Source: Serratia entomophila
GTDB taxonomy: Bacteria; Pseudomonadota; Gammaproteobacteria; Enterobacterales; Enterobacteriaceae
Direction: 5' to 3'
Length of the DNA stretch: 64,000 nt
Assembly: GCF_021462285.1 (NCBI RefSeq)
Contig: NZ_CP082787.1
Span: 3,720,001-3,784,000, forward strand
Shown: positions 1 to 8,392 of the stretch, one piece after another
Layout: each line of letters starts with the position of its first letter
Numbering within the stretch: position 1 is the first letter of the stretch
The notes under the pieces: generated by a model
What the model was told of the DNA's origin: nothing
The model's input: the letters and a program-made list of their open reading frames with translations, nothing else
Database searches by the model: none
Position numbers and translations under genes: made by a program

Positions 1-780
1 TGCGTGATGGGCGACCCGCTGCTGGTGCGGCAATCGCTGATCAACCTGATACAAAATGCGCTGCGCTACACGCAGCAGGGCGGCGTGCTGATCGCCATCC
101 GCCCACGCGGCGCGGATTGTTTGGTCGAGGTGTGGGACACCGGCGTAGGCATTGCCGACGAAGAAAAGAGCAAAATTTTCTCCCCCTACTACCGCCCCGA
201 GCTGGCGTGGAAAATCGACAGCGCCGGTCACGGTCTGGGGCTGGCGGTGGTGGCGCGCTGCGCCAAGCTGATGAAGGTGAAATACGGCATGCACTCGGTT
301 GAAGGCAAAGGATCGCGCTTCTGGATGCGCTTCAGCCAATACGCCGGCGAAGCCAAACTGCCGGAAAACGCGGCCGGCTACGACAACACCGCAACCCCTA
401 CCCGCTATGCGCCGCTGCGCGGCTCCTGCCTGGTGGTGGACGATGATCCGCTGGTGACCTCCGCCTGGGAGAGTTTGATGAGCACCTGGGGCATCCGCGT
501 GCGCTGTGCGGCCTCCGCCGCAGAGGCGTTCGCCATCGTCGATGAAGGCTTCACGCCGTTCGCCGTGCTGTGCGATCAGCGGCTGCGCTCCGGCGAGAGC
601 GGCTTCGATATCCTGCAGGCGCTGTTTGAACGCCTGCCAAACGTCAGCGGCGCCATGGTCAGCGGCGAGTTCAACTCGCCTATCCTGCAGGAGGCCGAGC
701 AGGAGGGGTATCTGGTATTGAGAAAGCCGCTGGAGCCGGCCAAGCTGCATGCGCTGTTGAGCCAGTGGTCGTCCTGCTAG
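1..780 (+). CDS. Hybrid sensor histidine kinase/response regulator, C-terminal part (5' end outside window)
   Basis: The reading frame is open from the first base, so only the C-terminal 259 residues are visible. The first part is a GHKL ATPase domain: the N box reads NLIQNALRY, the G1 box DTGVGI and the G2 box GHGLGLA. A linker follows, then a receiver domain beginning CLVVDDDPLV, with the probable phospho-acceptor Asp in VLCDQRLRSG and the conserved Lys in LRKPLEP. Kinase output is therefore relayed to a fused receiver and must leave through a partner not seen here. The sensor region and dimerisation helix lie upstream, so the signal cannot be named. A degenerate copy of its 3' end occurs about 280 bases downstream. 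Confidence 0.85.
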   Translation, partial: CVMGDPLLVRQSLINLIQNALRYTQQGGVLIAIRPRGADCLVEVWDTGVGIADEEKSKIFSPYYRPELAWKIDSAGHGLGLAVVARCAKLMKVKYGMHSVEGKGSRFWMRFSQYAGEAKLPENAAGYDNTATPTRYAPLRGSCLVVDDDPLVTSAWESLMSTWGIRVRCAASAAEAFAIVDEGFTPFAVLCDQRLRSGESGFDILQALFERLPNVSGAMVSGEFNSPILQEAEQEGYLVLRKPLEPAKLHALLSQWSSC

Positions 781-968
781 CGAGCACAGACTGGCCGGGA
801 CGCCTTAAACGCCAAGCTTGCGCAGCAACCCCTCGAGGTTGCGCTCACCCTCTTTAGTTTGAGCGCCGGCCTTAAGCCCAGCGCGCGTCATGCGGCTCGT
901 TAGGTATTGTTGAGACCGGCCGTGGGCCCCGCCAAGCGCCAGCGGCGAGTTGAACTCGCCGAGGGGTA
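781..968. other. Intergenic spacer with a degenerate copy of the upstream gene's 3' end
   Basis: No gene is seen here. Bases 941-960 match 661-680 at 19 of 20 positions. After a 22-base deletion relative to the gene, 961-988 again resembles 703-732 (shared GAGGGGTATC, then ATTG and AAAGCCGC). The copy runs into the last codons of the minus-strand MFS gene. The 941-960 block also contains the palindrome GGCGAGTTGAACTCGCC. It is best read as a decayed partial duplication left by a rearrangement. Confidence 0.6.
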
Positions 969-2162
969 TCAGTTATTGGAAAGCCGCCGACAACGGCGCT
1001 GCCCGGCGCTTAGCCATAGCAAGGGAAGCTGAGCCACCAGCACCAGAGCCACGCTCACCCAGGGCGTTAACGCCAGGCTGTCTCGAACGACCAGCGCGCT
1101 CCCTAAGGTTTCCCCCAGCGTTATCCCTAAGTTAAACGCGGAAATATTCAATGCTGAAGCAAAATCTACCGCTTGCGGAGCCCAGCGCTCCGCCGTGTTC
1201 AGCATCCCGGTCTGGCAACCGGGTGATATGCCGAACGCCAGCAGGCCCCAGAAAAACAGCACAATGACCATCGGATATTGATAGGGCAACGCAACCAGCA
1301 GAAAAATCAGCGTTACCAACAGCAGAACCAGCATGCGATGCAGCGCCACCGCCCATCCCATCGCCACCGTTAGCCTGCCGCCCAGGTGATTGCCAATCAG
1401 CGTCGCCATGCCAAAAACGATGAGCAGCAAGCTGGCGCCATGCGACGAAAACCCGCTAATGTTAGTCAGGATCGGCGTGATAAACGTGAATACGGCGAAG
1501 CTGGCGCCGAACCCCAAAATCGTTACCGACATCATTGCCAGGATCGCCGGCTGAAACAGGGCGGAGAGCTGCGTCGATGCCTTTCCCGGCTCAAGCGCAG
1601 GCAGTGCCGGCAGCCATTTTAGCGTCGCCGCCCAGGCGATAACCGACAGCAGGGCGACGGCGAAGAACGGCAGCCGCCACCCCATGCCGTTACCCAGCAG
1701 GCTGCCTGCGGGCACCCCGATGATCATCGCCAGCGTTAAACCGGAAAACATCAGCGCAATGGCCGAGCCTGCCCGTTCTTTGGGCACCAGCCGGGATGCG
1801 ACCGTCGCCCCAATCGCAAAAAAACTGCCGTGCGCTATTGCGGTCACCATGCGCCCGACCAATAGCATGGCGTAGCTTGCCGACAGCGCCGACAACAGGT
1901 TTCCGGCAAAAAACAGGGCGACCAACCCCAGCAAGACCGCCTTACGGGGAAAACGCGCCAGGCCCAGCACCGCCAGAGGCGTTCCTATCGCCAGCGCCAG
2001 CGCATAAAGCCCGACTAATTTGCCCGCCGCCGCCAAGGACACGTGCAAATCGTCAGCGATGGCGGGCAACACCCCAACCACGATAAACTCTGCGACGCCA
2101 ATGGCAAACGAGGTGGCGGCCAAAGCCCAAATCCCACGGGGCATCGGCGTTTGCGAACTCAT
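969..2162 (-). CDS. MFS transporter, DHA1 (AraJ/YdhP/NepI-like) family
   Basis: This is a 397-residue protein with about twelve hydrophobic segments. The N-terminal segment contains GVAEFIVVGVLPAIADDL, typical of the arabinose-efflux/DHA1 group of proton-driven exporters. The region between helices 2 and 3 (LARFPRKAVLLGL) and the RMVTAIAHGSFFAIG stretch fit the family. Its start overlaps the stop of the upstream HbpS/GlcG-like gene by four bases (ATGA), so the two are translationally coupled. The final codons lie in a segment resembling the antisense of the neighbouring kinase gene's 3' end, so the C-terminus may have been remodelled. The substrate is unknown; export of a small metabolite or drug is the family role. 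Confidence 0.85.
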   Translation of the reverse strand: MSSQTPMPRGIWALAATSFAIGVAEFIVVGVLPAIADDLHVSLAAAGKLVGLYALALAIGTPLAVLGLARFPRKAVLLGLVALFFAGNLLSALSASYAMLLVGRMVTAIAHGSFFAIGATVASRLVPKERAGSAIALMFSGLTLAMIIGVPAGSLLGNGMGWRLPFFAVALLSVIAWAATLKWLPALPALEPGKASTQLSALFQPAILAMMSVTILGFGASFAVFTFITPILTNISGFSSHGASLLLIVFGMATLIGNHLGGRLTVAMGWAVALHRMLVLLLVTLIFLLVALPYQYPMVIVLFFWGLLAFGISPGCQTGMLNTAERWAPQAVDFASALNISAFNLGITLGETLGSALVVRDSLALTPWVSVALVLVAQLPLLWLSAGQRRCRRLSNN

Positions 2163-2560
2163 ACGCCCCCCGCAGCCGCCAAAGCGATGGACTGGTCCTG
2201 CTCCACCGTCGCGCCGGCAACGCCCACAGCCCCCAAAACTTCGCCATCAGCGCCGCGCAACACGATCCCGCCGCCGAAGCTGATTAAGCCGCCATTGGTG
2301 TTTTCCAGGGTATAGATGGCGCCGCCAGGCTGGGCGCTCTCCCCCAGATCGATGCTGTCGACGCCAAACAAGGCGGCGGTGCGCGCTTTCTTGACGGAAA
2401 CGTCAATAGTGCCGGCAACGGCATGGTCCATGCGAATAAACTGACGTAACAATCCGGCATCATCCACCACGCATACGGAAACGGCAAACCCCCTCTCGCT
2501 CGCCAACGCACAGGCGCGCTGCATAACGGCGCGGGAAATTCGTTCAAAACTCATCATCAA
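2159..2560 (-). CDS. HbpS/GlcG/PduO-C-like small protein
   Basis: This 133-residue cytoplasmic protein has the pattern of the GlcG/HbpS family: an N-terminal helix, VSVCVVDDAGLLRQFIRMDHA, KKARTAALFG, and the glycine-rich GGLISFGGGIVLRGADGEVLGAVGVAGATVEQD. Family members form octamers. Some bind heme or cobalamin, but most lack a proven activity. It lies between an IclR regulator and an MFS exporter on the same strand and overlaps the exporter by ATGA, so it probably serves the same small-molecule response. No signal peptide is visible, unlike extracytoplasmic HbpS. The family call is firm; the function is not known. Confidence 0.8.
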   Translation of the reverse strand: MMMSFERISRAVMQRACALASERGFAVSVCVVDDAGLLRQFIRMDHAVAGTIDVSVKKARTAALFGVDSIDLGESAQPGGAIYTLENTNGGLISFGGGIVLRGADGEVLGAVGVAGATVEQDQSIALAAAGGV

Positions 2561-2635
2561 AACTCCTCAAATTAATTGGCGTTTTGATGATTCCAGAATT
2601 GCCGCGACGAATAAATGAGCCAGGGAAGTCTTCAA

Positions 2636-3355
2636 TTATTGTTTGATAATGCCAAACTTTTTCCGCATGACCTCCCCCGCCAACTGCTGCATTCGCTCCT
2701 GGCTCAGCCGTTGAGCGGGGCCGGAAATCCCCAGAGCGGCGACAATCTTGCCCTGCCGGCGCAGGGGTAATGCCAGGCAATGCAGCCCGGGTTCCGCCTC
2801 TTGCAAATCCAGCGCGTAACCCCGTTGGATGATGGCCAGCAGCTCTTTATCCACCCCCGCCGGCAAGGTACCCGCCCGCCGCAGGCTGCGAATAATATCC
2901 GGCTTATCCGCCAACAGCACCCTGCCTATCGCCGAGGTCAGCATCCCTTCTCTGCGGCCACGGCCGCTGAATACCGGCTGCGGGCCATTGGCATCCGCGG
3001 CATCCAGGTAGAGATACTCGCGGGTGCCGCATGGCACCGCCAGATAGCACGCCTCGCCGCTCAGCTCGGCGGCAAACTGAAGCATCGGGGCAAAAAACGC
3101 CTTCAGATCCTGATCCGAGTCGACCAGGGTTTGGGCTATCGCCCGTAAACGCAGCCCCAGCGAATAGCGGGTGCCGCTGCGGGTGATATATCCCATTGAG
3201 GCCAGAGTATTAAGCAAGCCATATATCGTGCTTTTATGCAGCCCCGAGCGCTCGGCAAGATCCACCAGGCGGGCATCGCCCCCTAACGCCGCAATGGTTT
3301 CGAGCAGGCCCATCGCGCGCTCCACTGACTGGATCTTACGGCTTTCATCAATCAT
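2636..3355 (-). CDS. IclR-family transcriptional regulator
   Basis: The protein has 239 residues. The N-terminus is a winged helix-turn-helix (residues about 8-70, with DLAERSGLHKSTIYGLLNTL as the recognition part), followed by the IclR effector-binding GAF-like domain containing SGEACYLAVP and the conserved GGRGRREG-like loop (FSGRGRREGMLTSAIGRVLLA). Such regulators bind a small organic ligand and usually control adjacent catabolic or transport genes. It is the first gene of a minus-strand run with the HbpS/GlcG-like gene (75 bases downstream) and the MFS gene, which makes autoregulation of this cassette likely. The ligand cannot be deduced. Confidence 0.88.
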   Translation of the reverse strand: MIDESRKIQSVERAMGLLETIAALGGDARLVDLAERSGLHKSTIYGLLNTLASMGYITRSGTRYSLGLRLRAIAQTLVDSDQDLKAFFAPMLQFAAELSGEACYLAVPCGTREYLYLDAADANGPQPVFSGRGRREGMLTSAIGRVLLADKPDIIRSLRRAGTLPAGVDKELLAIIQRGYALDLQEAEPGLHCLALPLRRQGKIVAALGISGPAQRLSQERMQQLAGEVMRKKFGIIKQ

Positions 3356-3471
3356 GCATATCCCTCAGTCGATCGTCTGCTTGCCGATAGAGTAATGCGC
3401 ATCAGGCAGGATAAAAAGAGCTCTGCCCCTCAGCGCATTACGCGCACGCAGCCATTAACCGTCAGAAAGAG

Positions 3472-3507
3472 AAAACCCCCGCACGGCGCAGCCGCAACGG
3501 GGGGTTT
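3472..3507. terminator. Terminator-like hairpin
   Basis: AAAACCCCC (3472-3480) pairs with GGGGGGTTT (3499-3507) around an 18-base loop. The A- and T-flanked GC stem could stop transcription in either direction. Downstream T-richness is modest, so the call is moderate. Confidence 0.45.
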
Positions 3508-3606
3508 GAATAACCACCGATAGCCAATGATTAGCGGTTCATTAATGAAAGTCCATATTTAGACCACGAACAATGACCTGCCTTGGCCATGGCCGCTCAT
3601 AAAGAA

Positions 3607-3632
3607 AAACCCTCTGTATAAACAGAGGGTTT
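3607..3632 (-). terminator. Rho-independent terminator of guaBA
   Basis: AAACCCTCTGT (3607-3617) pairs with ACAGAGGGTTT (3622-3632). On the minus strand the hairpin is followed by TTTTTCTTT. It lies 45 bases beyond the guaA stop codon, as expected for the end of the guaBA transcript. Confidence 0.85.
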
Positions 3633-3676
3633 AGCTTATTTCTACCTATTTATGAATAGGCAATGGGGAGTTCAGA

Positions 3677-5254
3677 TCATTCCCACTCAATGGTCGCCGG
3701 CGGCTTGCCGCTGATGTCGTACACCACGCGGGAAATGCCGTTCACTTCGTTGATGATGCGGTTGGAGACGCGGCCGAGGAAATCGTACGGCAGGTGCGCC
3801 CAGTGCGCGGTCATAAAGTCGATGGTTTCCACTGCGCGCAGTGAAACGACCCAGTCGTATTTACGGCCGTCGCCCATCACGCCGACCGAACGCACCGGCA
3901 GGAACACGGTGAACGCCTGGCTGACCTTGTTGTACAGATCGGCCTTGTGCAGCTCTTCGATGAAGATGGCGTCGGCGCGGCGCAGCAGGTCGCAGTACTC
4001 TTTCTTCACTTCGCCCAGCACGCGCACGCCCAGACCCGGGCCAGGGAACGGGTGGCGGTACAGCATGTCGTACGGCAGTCCCAGCTCCAGGCCAATCTTG
4101 CGCACTTCGTCTTTGAACAGCTCTTTCAGCGGCTCGACCAGGCCCAGCTTCATCTCTTTCGGCAGGCCGCCCACGTTGTGGTGCGACTTGATCACGTGCG
4201 CTTTGCCGGTGGCGGAAGCGGCGGATTCGATCACGTCCGGGTAGATGGTGCCTTGCGCCAGCCATTTCACTTCGTCTTGCTTGCAGGCTTCTTCGTCGAA
4301 CACTTCAACGAACACCCGGCCGATGATCTTGCGTTTGGCTTCCGGCTCGTCAACGCCGGCCAGCTCGCTCAGGAAGCGGTTTTCCGCCGCCACGTGCACG
4401 ATGTTCAGGCCGAAGTGGTCGCCGAACATTTCCAGCACCTGGTCGGCTTCGTTCAGGCGCAGCAGGCCGTTGTCGACGAACACGCAGGTCAGGCGCTTGC
4501 CGATGGCGCGGTGCAGCAGCATCGCGGTCACGGAGGAGTCCACGCCGCCGGACAGGCCGAGGATCACGTGGTCCTCACCCACCTGCTGGCGAATGCGTTC
4601 AACCGCGTCTTCGATGATGGTGGCCGGGGTCCACAGGGCTTCACACTGGCAGATGTCCAGTACGAAACGCTCCAGCATGCGCTGGCCCTGGCGGGTGTGG
4701 GTCACTTCCGGGTGGAACTGCACGCCGTAGAAGCGTTTTTCTTCGTTGGCCATAATGGCGAACGGACAGGTGTCGGTGCTGGCGACGGTTACGAAGTCGG
4801 ACGGGATGGCGGTCACTTTGTCGCCGTGGCTCATCCACACGTCCAGCAGCGGCTTGCCCGCCGGGCTGATGGCGTCTTCGATGCCGCGCAGCAGCGCGCT
4901 CTCTTTGACGATTTCCACCTGCGCGTAGCCGAACTCGCGCTCGTTGGAACCCTGCACATGGCCACCCAGCTGCATCGCCATGGTCTGCATGCCGTAGCAC
5001 ACGCCCAGCACCGGCACGCCGGCGGTGAACACGTACTCAGGGGCGCGCGGGCTGCCGGCTTCGGTGGTGCTTTCCGGGCCGCCGGAGAGGATGATGCCGC
5101 TTGGGTTGAATTCGCGGATCTGCTCTTCGCTAACGTCCCAGGCCCAGAGTTCGCAGTAAACGCCGATTTCACGCACGCGGCGCGCGACCAGTTGGGTGTA
5201 TTGCGAACCGAAATCCAGAATAAGGATGCGATGCTTATGGATATTTTTTGTCAT
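3677..5254 (-). CDS. guaA: GMP synthase (glutamine-hydrolysing)
   Basis: The 525-residue enzyme converts XMP, ATP and glutamine to GMP in the cytoplasm, the last step of guanine nucleotide synthesis. The N-terminal class I amidotransferase domain carries the nucleophile Cys86 (GVCYGMQ) and the catalytic His/Glu pair in QFHPEVTH. The central ATP-pyrophosphatase domain has the P-loop GLSGGVDSS. The C-terminal dimerisation domain ends KPPATIEWE. Length equals the E. coli enzyme. It lies 122 bases downstream of guaB on the same strand, forming the classical guaBA operon, and ends at a clear terminator. Confidence 0.98.
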   Translation of the reverse strand: MTKNIHKHRILILDFGSQYTQLVARRVREIGVYCELWAWDVSEEQIREFNPSGIILSGGPESTTEAGSPRAPEYVFTAGVPVLGVCYGMQTMAMQLGGHVQGSNEREFGYAQVEIVKESALLRGIEDAISPAGKPLLDVWMSHGDKVTAIPSDFVTVASTDTCPFAIMANEEKRFYGVQFHPEVTHTRQGQRMLERFVLDICQCEALWTPATIIEDAVERIRQQVGEDHVILGLSGGVDSSVTAMLLHRAIGKRLTCVFVDNGLLRLNEADQVLEMFGDHFGLNIVHVAAENRFLSELAGVDEPEAKRKIIGRVFVEVFDEEACKQDEVKWLAQGTIYPDVIESAASATGKAHVIKSHHNVGGLPKEMKLGLVEPLKELFKDEVRKIGLELGLPYDMLYRHPFPGPGLGVRVLGEVKKEYCDLLRRADAIFIEELHKADLYNKVSQAFTVFLPVRSVGVMGDGRKYDWVVSLRAVETIDFMTAHWAHLPYDFLGRVSNRIINEVNGISRVVYDISGKPPATIEWE

Positions 5255-5332
5255 GTGAGGCGAATTCCAGCAACAGAGAAAAAGGAAAAATCTAAATCGT
5301 CAGGACGATTTCAGTCGGCGAGGCCAGGCAGT

Positions 5333-5370
5333 GGGCTGCGGACGGCGAACAACTGCGCCGGCCGCAGCCC
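5333..5370. repeat. Inverted repeat in the guaB-guaA spacer
   Basis: GGGCTGCGG (5333-5341) is complementary to CCGCAGCCC (5362-5370) around a 20-base loop. There is no T-tract, so it is more likely an RNA-processing or stability hairpin in the guaBA mRNA than a terminator. Confidence 0.45.
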
Positions 5371-5376
5371 CTGCAA

Positions 5377-6840
5377 TCAACCCATGCGGTAGTTAGGTGA
5401 CTCTTTGGTGATGGTCACGTCGTGCACGTGGCTTTCCTGAATGCCGGCGCCGCTGATGCGCACGAACTCCGCCTTGGTGCGCAGCTCGTCGATGGTGGCG
5501 CAGCCGGTCAGGCCCATGCAGGAGCGCAGGCCGCCCATCTGCTGGTGCACGATGGCTTTCAGCATGCCTTTGTAAGCCACGCGGCCTTCGATGCCTTCCG
5601 GCACCAGCTTGTCGGCGGCGTTATCAGTCTGGAAGTAACGGTCGGAAGAGCCTTTGGACATCGCGCCCAGCGAGCCCATGCCGCGGTAGGATTTGAACGA
5701 ACGGCCCTGATACAGCTCGATTTCGCCCGGGGATTCTTCGGTGCCCGCCAGCATGGAACCAACCATCACGCAGGATGCGCCGGCCGCGATAGCCTTGGCG
5801 ATGTCGCCGGAGAAGCGAATGCCGCCGTCGGCGATAACCGGGATGCCGGTGCCTTCCAGCGCTTCAACCGCGTCGGCGATGGCGGTGATCTGCGGTACGC
5901 CCACGCCGGTCACGATGCGGGTGGTGCAGATGGAGCCGGGGCCGATGCCCACTTTCACCGCGCTCACGCCGGCTTCAGCCAGCGCTTTGGCGCCCGCTGC
6001 GGTAGCGACGTTGCCGCCGACGATTTCCAGGTCCGGGTATTTGGCGCGGGTTTCGCGAATGCGCTGCAACACGCCTTCGGAGTGGCCGTGGGAGGAGTCG
6101 ATCAGCAGCACGTCCACGCCGGCGGCGACCAGCGCGTCAACGCGCTCTTCGTTGCCGGCGCCCGCGCCCACCGCCGCGCCTACGCGCAGGCGGCCGTGTT
6201 CGTCTTTACAGGCGTTCGGTTTGCGTTCCGCTTTCTGGAAGTCTTTAACGGTGATCATGCCCAGCAGGTGGAAGCTGTCGTCCACCACCAGCGCTTTCTC
6301 AACGCGTTTTTCGTGCATGCGCTGCAGCACCACTTCACGCGCTTCACCCTCTTTCACCGTGACCAGACGCCCTTTCGGCGTCATCACTGCGGTAACCGGC
6401 TGGTTCAGATCGGTCACGAAGCGCACGTCGCGGCCGGTGATGATGCCGACCAGTTCGTTTTCTTCGGTCACGACCGGGTAGCCGGCGAAACCGTTGCGGG
6501 CGGTCAGCTCTTTCACTTCTTTCAGGGTGGTGGCGGGGGTAACGGTCTGCGGGTCGGTGACTACGCCGCTTTCATGTTTCTTCACCCGGCTGACTTCTTC
6601 AGCCTGGCGCTCGATGGACATGTTTTTGTGAATGAAGCCCAGGCCGCCTTCCTGCGCCAGCGCGATGGCCAGGCCGGATTCGGTCACGGTATCCATGGCT
6701 GCGGACAGCATAGGGATATTCAGGCGGATATTTTTGGTCAGTTGAGTGCCGAGCTCTGCAGTGTTAGGCAGAACCGTGGAGTGGGCTGGAACCAGGAGAA
6801 CGTCGTCAAACGTCAGAGCTTCTTTTGCGATACGTAGCAT
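5377..6840 (-). CDS. guaB: Inosine-5'-monophosphate dehydrogenase
   Basis: GuaB oxidises IMP to XMP with NAD+, the committed step to GMP. I place the start at ATG 6840 ([18 protein letters not shown]), giving 487 residues like E. coli; the longer frame adds a non-conserved, hydrophobic 18-residue tail. The TIM barrel is interrupted by two CBS domains (about residues 93-200: [14 protein letters not shown] and [14 protein letters not shown]). The catalytic Cys lies in [13 protein letters not shown] and the flap in SSDRYFQ. It is first in the guaBA operon, with a TATAAT -10 box and a PurR-like site upstream, divergent from xseA. Confidence 0.97.
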   Translation of the reverse strand: MLRIAKEALTFDDVLLVPAHSTVLPNTAELGTQLTKNIRLNIPMLSAAMDTVTESGLAIALAQEGGLGFIHKNMSIERQAEEVSRVKKHESGVVTDPQTVTPATTLKEVKELTARNGFAGYPVVTEENELVGIITGRDVRFVTDLNQPVTAVMTPKGRLVTVKEGEAREVVLQRMHEKRVEKALVVDDSFHLLGMITVKDFQKAERKPNACKDEHGRLRVGAAVGAGAGNEERVDALVAAGVDVLLIDSSHGHSEGVLQRIRETRAKYPDLEIVGGNVATAAGAKALAEAGVSAVKVGIGPGSICTTRIVTGVGVPQITAIADAVEALEGTGIPVIADGGIRFSGDIAKAIAAGASCVMVGSMLAGTEESPGEIELYQGRSFKSYRGMGSLGAMSKGSSDRYFQTDNAADKLVPEGIEGRVAYKGMLKAIVHQQMGGLRSCMGLTGCATIDELRTKAEFVRISGAGIQESHVHDVTITKESPNYRMG

Positions 6841-6892
6841 GGGCAATATCTCACCAGGGTGGGCTGTGAAAAAGATAAAATATTGCCGCGGC

Positions 6893-6898
6893 ATTATA
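6893..6898 (-). promoter_or_regulatory. -10 element of the guaBA promoter
   Basis: A perfect TATAAT reads on the minus strand 52 bases upstream of the guaB start codon. No strong -35 box is found at 16-18 bases, which fits a promoter that depends on regulators. Confidence 0.6.
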
Positions 6899-6902
6899 CA
6901 GA

Positions 6903-6918
6903 GCGTAATCGGTTGCCT
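6903..6918. promoter_or_regulatory. PurR-like operator upstream of guaB
   Basis: GCGTAATCGGTTGCCT matches the PurR consensus ACGCAAACGTTTGCGT at 11 of 16 positions, including the central CG and the outer GCNT. It lies just upstream of the -10 box, where a repressor would block transcription. E. coli guaBA is PurR-controlled; the assignment here is a motif match. Confidence 0.5.
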
Positions 6919-7010
6919 CCAGCACTTTCTTGCAAAAACTCTTGATTACCTTTTTCAGGCATGTAGTATCGACCAATTAAGTGGTTGTTTTGAAATTTGA
7001 TCTGGGTCAC

Positions 7011-8387
7011 ATGTCGCTACCTACCTCACCGCCCATTTTTACCGTAAGCCGCCTGAATCAGACGGTTCGACAGCTGCTGGAAATGGAAATGGGGCAGATT
7101 TGGCTCTCCGCCGAGATCTCCAACTTCTCCCAGCCGGCCTCCGGCCACTGGTATTTCACCCTGAAAGACGATCGCGCGCAGGTGCGCTGTGCGATGTTCC
7201 GCAACAGCAATCGCCGCACCACCTTCCGGCCGCAGAACGGCCAGCAGGTGCTGGTGCGCGCCAGCATCACGCTGTACGAACCGCGCGGCGATTACCAGCT
7301 GATCGCCGAAAGCATGCAGCCCGCCGGCGACGGCCTGCTGCAGCAGCAGTTCGAGCAGTTGAAGCAGCGCCTGAGCGCCGAAGGGCTGTTCGACCAGCAG
7401 TTCAAGCAGCCGCTGCCCGCCCCGGCCAGGCGCGTCGGGGTGATCACCTCCGCCAGCGGCGCTGCGCTGCACGATATCCTGCAGGTGCTGCAACGGCGCG
7501 ATCCTTCACTGCCGATCGTTATCTACCCCACTTCGGTGCAGGGTGCGGAAGCGCCGCTGCAGATCGTGCGCGCCATCGAAACCGCCAACCGCCGCGACGA
7601 GTGCGACGTGCTGATCGTCGGCCGCGGCGGCGGTTCGCTGGAAGACCTGTGGAGCTTCAACGACGAGCGGGTGGCGCGGGCAATCTTCGCCAGCCGCATT
7701 CCGATCGTCAGCGCCGTCGGCCATGAGACCGACGTGACCATCGCCGATTTTGTCGCCGATCTGCGCGCCCCTACCCCCTCCGCCGCCGCCGAGCTGGTCA
7801 GCCGCAATCAGCTGGAGCTGTTGCGCCAGCTGCAGTCGCAGCAGCAGCGGCTGGAAATGGCGATGGACTACTACCTGGCCCAGCGGCAGCAACAGTTCAC
7901 CCGCATCAACCACCGCCTGCAACAGCAGCATCCGCACCTGCGCCTGGCGCGCCAGCAAACGCTGCTGTTCAAGCTGCAGCGCCGCCTGGAAGACGGCATG
8001 CAAAACCAGCTGCGCCTGGCGTCGCGCCGCAGCGAGCGCGCCCAGCAGCGGCTGGCGCAGATGCAGCCGCAGGGCCGCATCCACCGCTATCAGCAGCGCA
8101 TGCAGCAGCAGGAATACCGCCTGCAGCAGGCGCTGGAGCGCCAGCTCAATGCCTACCGCCAGCGCTTCGGCGTGGCCTGCAGCCAGCTCGAGGCGGTCAG
8201 CCCGCTGGCGACGCTGGCGCGCGGCTACAGCGTGACGCAAACCCCGCGCGGCGAACTGCTGAAAACCACCCAACAGGCGCAGGTTGGCGAACTGCTGAAA
8301 ACCCGCCTGCAGGATGGCTGGGTGGAAAGCGAGGTGAAAACCATCATCGTCGCCAAGAAGCCGCGCAAGAAGCGCGCGGCCGAATAA
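7011..8387 (+). CDS. xseA: Exodeoxyribonuclease VII large subunit
   Basis: XseA is the nuclease subunit of exonuclease VII, which degrades single-stranded DNA from both ends together with XseB. The chosen start, ATG 7011 ([19 protein letters not shown]), gives 458 residues against 456 in E. coli; a GTG at 6981 would add ten non-conserved residues. The N-terminal OB-fold (residues about 1-100) includes [20 protein letters not shown]. The catalytic core has [11 protein letters not shown] and [14 protein letters not shown] long Gln/Arg-rich coiled coil spans about residues 270-400. It is divergent from guaBA, as in other enterobacteria. Confidence 0.97.
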   Translation: MSLPTSPPIFTVSRLNQTVRQLLEMEMGQIWLSAEISNFSQPASGHWYFTLKDDRAQVRCAMFRNSNRRTTFRPQNGQQVLVRASITLYEPRGDYQLIAESMQPAGDGLLQQQFEQLKQRLSAEGLFDQQFKQPLPAPARRVGVITSASGAALHDILQVLQRRDPSLPIVIYPTSVQGAEAPLQIVRAIETANRRDECDVLIVGRGGGSLEDLWSFNDERVARAIFASRIPIVSAVGHETDVTIADFVADLRAPTPSAAAELVSRNQLELLRQLQSQQQRLEMAMDYYLAQRQQQFTRINHRLQQQHPHLRLARQQTLLFKLQRRLEDGMQNQLRLASRRSERAQQRLAQMQPQGRIHRYQQRMQQQEYRLQQALERQLNAYRQRFGVACSQLEAVSPLATLARGYSVTQTPRGELLKTTQQAQVGELLKTRLQDGWVESEVKTIIVAKKPRKKRAAE

Positions 8388-8392
8388 CCGCC

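Larger units (their letters stand above)
3356..3676. other. Gene-free stretch between the iclR-type gene and guaA, containing two hairpins
   Basis: No open frame looks like a gene. The stretch holds the promoter region of the minus-strand IclR gene and two terminator-like hairpins annotated separately (3472-3507 and 3607-3632). Nothing else is recognisable. Confidence 0.6.

Noticed and set aside
3947..5392. Long plus-strand open frame of 481 codons opposite guaA
   Set aside because: It is the antisense shadow of guaA, rich in His/Ala/Val as expected from reverse-reading GC-rich codons. The same applies to the frames opposite guaB, hscA, glyA, patD and nadE.
6841..6894. Longer guaB start giving 505 residues
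   Set aside because: The added 18 residues cross the mRNA leader near the -10 box (6893-6898), so they could not be transcribed from that promoter, and they are absent in the E. coli protein.
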